The translations under genes and the position numbers were made by a program. Below are positions 51,339 through 56,732 of a stretch of 56,732 nt of DNA, one piece after another (position 1 is the first letter of the stretch; each line of letters starts with the position of its first letter). The stretch spans positions 1-56,732 of the forward strand of contig NZ_JAAXLS010000045.1 in the NCBI RefSeq assembly GCF_012328925.1. Direction: 5' to 3'. This DNA comes from Amycolatopsis acididurans (GTDB taxonomy: Bacteria > Actinomycetota > Actinomycetes > Mycobacteriales > Pseudonocardiaceae). The notes below the pieces were generated by a model that saw only the letters and a list, made by a program, of their open reading frames with translations, was not told the DNA's origin and searched no databases.

Positions 51339-51727
51339 TGTCCACTCCGGACTGGGAGGCGCTGCGCTCCGCGGCGGTCGAAGCCGCGCGGAACGCGTAC
51401 GCGCCGTACTCGAAGCTGCACGTCGGCGTCGCCGGCCTGGTCGACGATGGTCGCGTCGTGCTGGGCTGCAACGTGGAGAACGCCTCCTACGGCCTCGGCC
51501 TGTGCGCGGAGTGCACGATGGCGGGGCAGTTGCGGCTCACCGGCGGCGGCCGTCTGGTCGCGGTCGCCTGCCGGTCGGGCGCCGGCGAGCTGCTGATGCC
51601 GTGCGGGCGGTGCCGCCAGATCCTGTACGAGCTGGGCGGCCCGGAGTGCCTGGTCGACACGCCGTCCGGGGTGCTGCCCATGTCGGCGGTGCTGCCGGAC
51701 GCCTTCGGCCCGGCGGATCTACCGTGA
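51338..51727 (+). CDS. cdd: Cytidine deaminase
   Basis: The 129-residue zinc enzyme converts cytidine and deoxycytidine to uridine forms. It shows YAPYSKLHVGVAG, the Asn/Glu region NVENASYGLGLCAECT with a zinc Cys and the catalytic Glu, and PCGRCRQIL with two more zinc Cys residues. The stop overlaps the deoA GTG by four bases. Confidence 0.95.
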   Translation: MSTPDWEALRSAAVEAARNAYAPYSKLHVGVAGLVDDGRVVLGCNVENASYGLGLCAECTMAGQLRLTGGGRLVAVACRSGAGELLMPCGRCRQILYELGGPECLVDTPSGVLPMSAVLPDAFGPADLP

Positions 51728-53001
51728 TCACCGCGGTGGACGTCATCCGGCGCAAGCGTGACGGCGAACGGCTTTCCGACGACGAGATCCGGTGGGTGGT
51801 CGACGCGTACACGCGCGGCGCGGTCGCCGAGGAACAGATGGCCGCACTGGCGATGGCGATCTTCCTGCGCGGCATGGACGCGGCGGAGACGGCCACGTGG
51901 ACGGGCGCGATGATCGACTCGGGTGAGCGGCTGTCGCTGCGGGTGGACCGGCCGACCGTGGACAAGCATTCGACGGGCGGGGTCGGCGACAAGATCACCT
52001 TGCCGCTGGCGCCGCTCGTGGCCACGTGCGGGGCGGCCGTGCCGCAGCTGTCCGGGCGGGGGCTCGGACACACCGGCGGCACGCTGGACAAGCTCGAGTC
52101 GATCCCGGGCTGGCGGGCGGCGCTGTCCACGGAGGAAATCGTCCGGCAGCTCAACACGGTCGGTGCGGTTGTCTGCGCCACCACCGAAGGCCTGGCCCCG
52201 GCGGACCGCAAGCTCTACGCGTTGCGGGACGTGACGGGCACGGTGGAGTCGATCCCGCTGATCGCCAGTTCGATCATGAGCAAGAAGATCGCCGAGGGAT
52301 CGGCGGGGCTGGTGCTCGATGTCAAGGTCGGATCCGGCGCGTTCATGAAGACGCGGGCGCAGGCAGGCGAACTGGCGCGCACGCTGGTCGGCATCGGCAC
52401 GGCACACGGGGTGGCCACCACGGCGGTGTTGACGGACATGAGCACGCCGCTGGGGCGGGCGGTCGGTAACGCGGTCGAGGTCGCCGAGGCGGTCGAGGTG
52501 TTACGTGGTGGCGGGCCTGCCGACGTCGTGGCGCTGACCGTCGCGCTGGCCAGGGAGATGCTGGCGCTGGCCGGACTGTCCGAAGTGGATCCCGCAGCGG
52601 TCCTGGCGTCCGGCGAGGCGTACGAGACGTGGGCGCGGATGATCCGGGCACAGGGCGGGGATCCCGCGGCACCGTTGCCCCGGCCCGCACATGTGCACGT
52701 GGTTCCCGCGCCCGCGTCCGGGGTGTTGTCCGCTTTGGATGCCTACGCCGTCGGGGTCGCGGCCTGGCGGCTGGGGGCCGGACGGGCGCGGCGGGAGGAT
52801 CCGGTGCAGGCGGCGGCGGGGGTGCTGTGCCTGGCGAAGCCAGGGGATCCGGTCGTCTACGGGGAGCCGCTGCTGGAGCTGCACACCGACACGCCGGAGG
52901 CGGTCGCCGGGGCCTTGGAGGCGCTGGAGGGGGCGGTGCGGGTGTCGGCGTCCGCTCCGCCATCGGCGTCGTTGGTACTGGAGACCGTGCGGGGCCGTTG
53001 A
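51724..53001 (+). CDS. deoA: Thymidine phosphorylase
   Basis: The 425-residue enzyme cleaves thymidine or uridine nucleosides to base and (deoxy)ribose-1-phosphate. It carries DKHSTGGVGDKITLPLAPL for phosphate, the family signature SGRGLGHTGGTLDKLES, SSIMSKKIAEG and LDVKVGSGAFMK. GTG 51724 gives the family start; the open frame upstream is a shadow. It ends the nucleoside operon. Confidence 0.95.
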   Translation: MITAVDVIRRKRDGERLSDDEIRWVVDAYTRGAVAEEQMAALAMAIFLRGMDAAETATWTGAMIDSGERLSLRVDRPTVDKHSTGGVGDKITLPLAPLVATCGAAVPQLSGRGLGHTGGTLDKLESIPGWRAALSTEEIVRQLNTVGAVVCATTEGLAPADRKLYALRDVTGTVESIPLIASSIMSKKIAEGSAGLVLDVKVGSGAFMKTRAQAGELARTLVGIGTAHGVATTAVLTDMSTPLGRAVGNAVEVAEAVEVLRGGGPADVVALTVALAREMLALAGLSEVDPAAVLASGEAYETWARMIRAQGGDPAAPLPRPAHVHVVPAPASGVLSALDAYAVGVAAWRLGAGRARREDPVQAAAGVLCLAKPGDPVVYGEPLLELHTDTPEAVAGALEALEGAVRVSASAPPSASLVLETVRGR

Positions 53002-53007
53002 CGCGAA

Positions 53008-53043
53008 AAGGGCCGTCCCTCCGGAATCGGAGGAACGGCCCTT
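53008..53043. terminator. Bidirectional terminator after deoA
   Basis: AAGGGCCGTCCCTCCG (53008-53023) faces CGGAGGAACGGCCCTT (53028-53043) around GAAT, with two internal mismatches. A-rich and T-containing flanks serve both deoA and the convergent coiled-coil gene. Confidence 0.8.
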
Positions 53044-53055
53044 CGTGGCGCTCGC

Positions 53056-54171
53056 TCAGTTCTCGGTCGACTCGTCGTCGCTCTTGGGCTTCACCTCGGC
53101 GCCCTTGGGGGCGCGGCCGTTGCGGGCGCGACGGGGCTGGCGCGGAGCGGGGGGCGGCGCGGCGATCTGCGGGACGGCCGGGCCGCCGCCGAGCATCAGC
53201 TCCGCGAAGGTCGCCATCGCCTCGTCCAGCTGGCCGCCGATGCGCCGCTCGGACTCCTCGTTGTGCTTGCGCACCAGGCTGCTCACCGAATCGGTGTCCG
53301 GCTGGCCGGACAGCGTGCCCTCGACCCGCGAGAATCCGGTCTTGACCGTGCCGCCCAGGTCGCCGAACTGGGCGGTGACCCCGTCCTCGACCTTGTCGAT
53401 CCGGCCGGCCAGCTCGTCCAGCCTGCTGGTGATCGTCTCCAGTTTGCCGGTCATCGAGTCCAGGCGCTCGGACGCGTCGATCATCTCGCCGGTCTCCTCC
53501 AGCGCCGTGCGCAGCGACTGGCCGGTGGCCTCGATGCGCTCACGGGTGGCGGCGTCCAGCGCCTCGACCTTCGCCCTGAGGTCGGCGTCACCCGCGTCTA
53601 CCCGCGAGCGCAGGTCGGCGTCCCCGGCCTCGATGCGCTCCCGCAGGGTGGACTCGGCATGCTCGATGCGTTCCTTGACCGGACCGGTCACGGCGGCGGG
53701 CAGCGCGTCGATCTTCGCGTCCTGCTTGTCCAGGTGCGCGCCCAGCTCGTCGATCCGGCGGTGGATGCCCTGCAGCTTGTCCTCGAGCCCGTCCATCCGG
53801 CCGACCACGGCCTCGAACCGCGCGGCGACGCCGTCGAGCCGCCCGTCCAGCTGCGCGAACGGCTTCGCCAGCTTGTCGACGATGCTCTCCACCGCACGAG
53901 CCAGGTCCGCGATCGCGTTGTCCTGCGCCTCCAGCTTGGACATGGCCTCGTCCAGCCGCTCGGCCAGCACACTGACCTCGGTCCGGTCGGGCAGTTCGGA
54001 CAGCCGCTTGCGCACGGCACCGAGCGAGTCGACCGGCGCCAGGCGCGCGTAGATGTCGTCGAGCGCGTCGAAGATCTGCTGCTGCTCGCTCTCCCGGACT
54101 TCGGCCGCGCGCACCAGCATGTTGCGCATCCGGTCGAAGGACGGAGCTCCAATGTGATTGTCAGTGGTCAC
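53056..54171 (-). CDS. Apolipoprotein-like coiled-coil protein
   Basis: The 371-residue protein is mostly helical heptad and 11-residue repeats (about 30-290), for example DELGAHLDKQDAKIDALPAA and RIEAGDADLRSRVDAGDADLRAKVEALD, with duplicated AGDADLR units. The tail (320-371) is Pro/Ala then Arg/Lys-rich and ends acidic (KPKSDDESTEN). No signal or membrane segment. Possible roles are structural, DNA-associated or lipid-associated; none can be assigned. GTG 54171 follows GAAGGA by seven bases. It lies antisense between deoA and add. Confidence 0.7.
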   Translation of the reverse strand: MTTDNHIGAPSFDRMRNMLVRAAEVRESEQQQIFDALDDIYARLAPVDSLGAVRKRLSELPDRTEVSVLAERLDEAMSKLEAQDNAIADLARAVESIVDKLAKPFAQLDGRLDGVAARFEAVVGRMDGLEDKLQGIHRRIDELGAHLDKQDAKIDALPAAVTGPVKERIEHAESTLRERIEAGDADLRSRVDAGDADLRAKVEALDAATRERIEATGQSLRTALEETGEMIDASERLDSMTGKLETITSRLDELAGRIDKVEDGVTAQFGDLGGTVKTGFSRVEGTLSGQPDTDSVSSLVRKHNEESERRIGGQLDEAMATFAELMLGGGPAVPQIAAPPPAPRQPRRARNGRAPKGAEVKPKSDDESTEN

Positions 54172-54367
54172 TTCGATGTCCTTCGTCGGCGGGGAAAGAA
54201 GGGACGTGGGCCGAAGCTTAACCATTGGGAAATTGCTCTGAGTATCGCCCCCGTAAAGGCAGCTTCGGCTAGCCCTACTCGCATGGCCCATTCCACATGA
54301 CTGTGTCGGAGCTGAGGGTTAAGTGGAGGCTGAGAGTTGTGCGGCCATGTAGGTGAAAAGCCCTGGG

Positions 54368-54373
54368 TACGGT
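54368..54373 (+). promoter_or_regulatory. -10 box of a leaderless promoter (add)
   Basis: TACGGT ends six bases before the ATG at 54380. The six bases GAGGAC could alternatively be read as a ribosome site placed too close. Confidence 0.4.
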
Positions 54374-54379
54374 GAGGAC

Positions 54380-55474
54380 ATGTCCTCTTCCATACCGCCG
54401 CTGACCTTGGACTCGATTCGGAGCGTGCCCAAGGTGTTACTCCATGATCACCTGGACGGTGGCCTGCGTCCGGGCACCGTGATCGAGCTCGCCGAGGCGC
54501 ACGGATACTCCGCATTGCCCAGTACCGACGTCGCTGAGCTGGGCCGATGGTTCCGCGAAGCCGCCGACTCCGGCTCCCTGGAGTCCTACCTGGAGACCTT
54601 CGCGCACACGTGCGGAGTCATGCAGACCGAGGACGCGCTGGTCAGGGTGGCCGCCGAATGCGCGGAGGACCTCGCCACGGACGGTGTCGTCTATGCCGAG
54701 GTGCGGTATGCGCCGGAGCTGTTCGTCGAGCGCGGCCTGTCGCTCGACGCCGTCGTGGAGGCTGTTCAGGCGGGGTTTGCCGAGGGTGAACGTCGGGCCG
54801 CTGATCAGGGGAAATTCATCCAAATGGGTACTCTTCTGTGTGCGATGCGTCAGCACGCTCGCGCGCAGGAGATCGCCGAGCTCGCGGTGCGTTACCGCGA
54901 CCACGGCGTCGTCGGTTTCGACATCGCGGGACCCGAAGCGGGATTTCCACCGACCCGCAATCTCGACGCATTCGAATATCTGCGGACCAATAATGCGCAT
55001 TTCACCATTCACGCCGGTGAGGCGTTCGGGCTCGCCTCAATTTGGGAGGCAATTCAGCATTGCGGCGCGGAACGGCTCGGGCACGGCGTGCGCATTGTCG
55101 ACGACATCAAAACCGATCCGGACGGCACCGTGCATCTGGGCAGGCTCGCCGGCTACGTGCGCGACCGGCGCATCCCGCTGGAGATCTGCCCCTCCTCCAA
55201 TGTCCAGACCGGGGCGGCTTCCTCGATCGCCGATCATCCCATCGGGTTACTGGCCAGGCTCCGCTTCCGGGTGACGGTCAACACCGACAACCGGTTGATG
55301 AGCGGATGCACCGTCAGCAGCGAGTTCGCCGCACTGGTGGAGGCGTTCGGTTACGGCTGGGCCGATCTTCAGTGGTTCACGATCAACGCGATGAAGTCGG
55401 CGTTCATCGATTTCGACCGCCGCCTCGACCTGATCAACAACGTGCTCAAACCGGGCTACGCGCCGCTGGTGTGA
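54380..55474 (+). CDS. add: Adenosine deaminase
   Basis: The 364-residue zinc enzyme converts adenosine and deoxyadenosine to inosine forms. It shows LLHDHLDGGLRP with two zinc His residues, HAGEAFG with zinc His and catalytic Glu, RLGHGVRI with the catalytic His, and VTVNTDNRLMSG with the zinc-binding Asp; the last reads TDNR where many family members have TDDP. It completes the nucleoside salvage set. ATG 54380 is chosen over an upstream ATG at 54353 that has no family sequence. Confidence 0.93.
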   Translation: MSSSIPPLTLDSIRSVPKVLLHDHLDGGLRPGTVIELAEAHGYSALPSTDVAELGRWFREAADSGSLESYLETFAHTCGVMQTEDALVRVAAECAEDLATDGVVYAEVRYAPELFVERGLSLDAVVEAVQAGFAEGERRAADQGKFIQMGTLLCAMRQHARAQEIAELAVRYRDHGVVGFDIAGPEAGFPPTRNLDAFEYLRTNNAHFTIHAGEAFGLASIWEAIQHCGAERLGHGVRIVDDIKTDPDGTVHLGRLAGYVRDRRIPLEICPSSNVQTGAASSIADHPIGLLARLRFRVTVNTDNRLMSGCTVSSEFAALVEAFGYGWADLQWFTINAMKSAFIDFDRRLDLINNVLKPGYAPLV

Positions 55475-55512
55475 AAATCCCGTTGCGGTAGTTAGCCGAC
55501 GCAAGTAAAGTT

Positions 55513-55542
55513 CAAGATGTAAGACGATCATCTCGCATCTTG
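55513..55542. promoter_or_regulatory. Inverted repeats upstream of the terminal MFS gene
   Basis: CAAGATG (55513-55519) is mirrored by CATCTTG (55536-55542); AGATG also faces an inner CATCT at 55529-55533. The cluster ends 11 bases before the MFS ATG, suiting a repressor operator. Confidence 0.4.
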
Positions 55543-55553
55543 GGACGGGTGTC

Positions 55554-56732
55554 ATGGCACTGGCGGCGGAGGCGAGCACGGAGAGCGCACGGCGGTGGGG
55601 CATCCTCGCGCTCGGGCTCGCCGCGCAGACCGCGAGCTGCTCGTTCCTCTACGGCATCCCGTTCCTGGTGCCGGAGATGCGCGCGGACGCGGGGTTCTCG
55701 CTGGCGCAGGCGGGCACGGTGGTCGCGGCGCCGAGCATCGGCCTGCTGTTCACGCTGATCGCGTGGGGCGCGGCGGCCGATCGTTACGGCGAGCGGCTGG
55801 TCATGGCCCTCGGACTGGGCGCCTCCGGTCTGCTGCTGCTCGGGGTCGGGCTCGGCGCACCGTCCGCGGGCCTGATGTTCGCGCTGTTCCTGCTCGCCGG
55901 GGCCGCCTCGGCATCGGTCAACGCGGCGAGCGGCCGCGCCGTGATGGGCTGGTTCAAACCGTCCGAACGCGGTGTCGCGATGGGTATCCGGCAAACCGCG
56001 CAACCACTGGGGGTCGGCGTCGCCGCGCTGGCGCTGCCGCCGCTGGCGCAGCACTGGGGTTTCCGCGCGGCGATGCTGTTCCCCGCCGGGTTCGCGATCG
56101 TCGTCGCGCTGCTGGCCGCCTGGCTGGTCATCGACCCGCCGCGGCCGGCGAAGAAGGCGGGCGAGGCCAAACCCGCCTCGCCGTACCGGCATCCCACACT
56201 GTGGCGGTTGCACGGGGCGAGCGCGCTGCTGGTGGTGCCGCAGTTCGCGGTGTCGGCGTTCGCGCCGGTGTATCTGGTCAGCGCGCACCACTTCAGCCCG
56301 CTGGCGGCGGGCTGGTTCCTGGCCGCGGTGCAGGCGCTGGGCGCGCTCGGCAGGCTGGGCTCGGGTTACTGGTCGGACCGGGTGGGCAGCAGGCTGCGGC
56401 CGATGCGGCAGCTCGCGGTGGCGAGTGCGGCGGTGATGCTGCTCGTCGCGGTGGGCGACGCGACGTGGCCGTGGCTGGTGCTGCTCGCGCTGGTGCTGGC
56501 CGCGGTGATCACGGTGGCGGACAACGGGCTCGGCTTCACCGCGTCCGCGGAGCTGGCGGGCATCTCGTGGGCGGGCCGTGCGATGGGCGCGCAGAACACG
56601 GCGCAGAACATCGCCGCGTCGCTGACGCCGCCCCTGCTGGGCCTGGTCATCGGCGACTCACGCTACGCACTGGCCTTCTGCGTCGCCGCGATCTTCCCAA
56701 CCCTGGCCATCCCCCTGACCCCAGTACACGCC
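55554..56732 (+). CDS. MFS transporter (3' end outside the window)
   Basis: The frame is open for 393 codons to the window edge. It shows the 12-helix MFS plan: YGIPFLVPEMRADAGFSLAQAG after helix 1, the loop 2-3 motif WGAAADRYGERLVMALGLG, RGVAMGIRQTAQPLGVGVAAL and, in the second half, GRLGSGYWSDRVGSR. The general pattern fits cyanate/nitrate or drug-type permeases; substrate cannot be assigned. The start ATG has only a weak ribosome site. Confidence 0.85.
   Translation, partial: MALAAEASTESARRWGILALGLAAQTASCSFLYGIPFLVPEMRADAGFSLAQAGTVVAAPSIGLLFTLIAWGAAADRYGERLVMALGLGASGLLLLGVGLGAPSAGLMFALFLLAGAASASVNAASGRAVMGWFKPSERGVAMGIRQTAQPLGVGVAALALPPLAQHWGFRAAMLFPAGFAIVVALLAAWLVIDPPRPAKKAGEAKPASPYRHPTLWRLHGASALLVVPQFAVSAFAPVYLVSAHHFSPLAAGWFLAAVQALGALGRLGSGYWSDRVGSRLRPMRQLAVASAAVMLLVAVGDATWPWLVLLALVLAAVITVADNGLGFTASAELAGISWAGRAMGAQNTAQNIAASLTPPLLGLVIGDSRYALAFCVAAIFPTLAIPLTPVHA

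Noticed and set aside
1..56732. tRNA, rRNA, insertion sequences and attachment sites
   Set aside because: I looked through the intergenic gaps and found no cloverleaf, rRNA-like stretch, transposase or integrase; a tRNAscan or ISfinder run would settle it.

Overview
The window is high-GC (about 70%), densely packed actinobacterial chromosome. Gene content and order point to Pseudonocardiaceae, most likely Amycolatopsis or a close relative: purN-purH, a mycobacterial-type imuA'/imuB/dnaE2 mutasome, folD followed by a DUF3017 gene, trpS, a YihY/BrkB gene, an S11 carboxypeptidase, an SCO4848-type gene, sdhCDAB, then a BMP-type nucleoside ABC operon with cdd, deoA and add. GTG and TTG starts and 1-4 base ATGA/GTGA overlaps are common. 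Many genes have a TANNNT-like -10 box only 6-7 bases before the start codon, so they are probably leaderless. I see no rRNA, tRNA, CRISPR array, transposase or integrase; this looks like core chromosome with accessory pieces.

Layout. 1-2.4 kb: end of an upstream gene, then purN and purH. 2.4-9.6 kb: a solitary clpP, divergent from an SOS-controlled operon imuA'-imuB-(38-codon ORF)-dnaE2, followed by an MfpA-like pentapeptide gene. 9.6-13.6 kb: a 1,318-residue protein with a C-terminal TNT-type NAD glycohydrolase domain and a very long repetitive linker. 13.7-18.4 kb: folD, DUF3017, an MFS pump, DUF1918, asparagine synthetase and a Cys-rich small protein. 18.4-24 kb: two paralogous Pro/Gly/Gln-rich membrane proteins, an HhH-GPD repair protein, an F420-type oxidoreductase, icd, a frameshifted membrane gene and an SH3-like protein. 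24-28 kb: a STAS antagonist and a 1,249-residue protein that joins histidine kinase, receiver, SpoIIE phosphatase and RsbW-type kinase. 28-32.9 kb: xth, HD hydrolase, a NUDIX/SRPBCC/ArsR operon, two inverted arrays of one 22-bp repeat, DUF2277 and a small secreted protein. 33-40.8 kb: trpS, a MacAB-like ABC cassette with two adaptors and a DUF5666 lipoprotein, and YihY. 40.8-45.9 kb: D,D-carboxypeptidase, SCO4848-type protein, sdhCDAB. 46.2-55.5 kb: nucleoside import and salvage, interrupted by an antisense coiled-coil gene. 55.5 kb to the end: an MFS gene cut by the window edge.

How the genes work together. The mutasome operon has a perfect LexA box (TCGAAC-N4-GTTCGA) just downstream of a possible promoter, so damage induction of error-prone synthesis is well supported. 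Its tight 38-codon ORF is the best candidate for an undescribed component. The BMP lipoprotein, ATPase and two permeases feed nucleosides to cytidine deaminase, thymidine phosphorylase and adenosine deaminase. The kinase/STAS pair looks like a partner-switching module with a built-in phosphorelay. The 22-bp repeat arrays at 31.5-32.2 kb are the clearest structure that no gene call explains.
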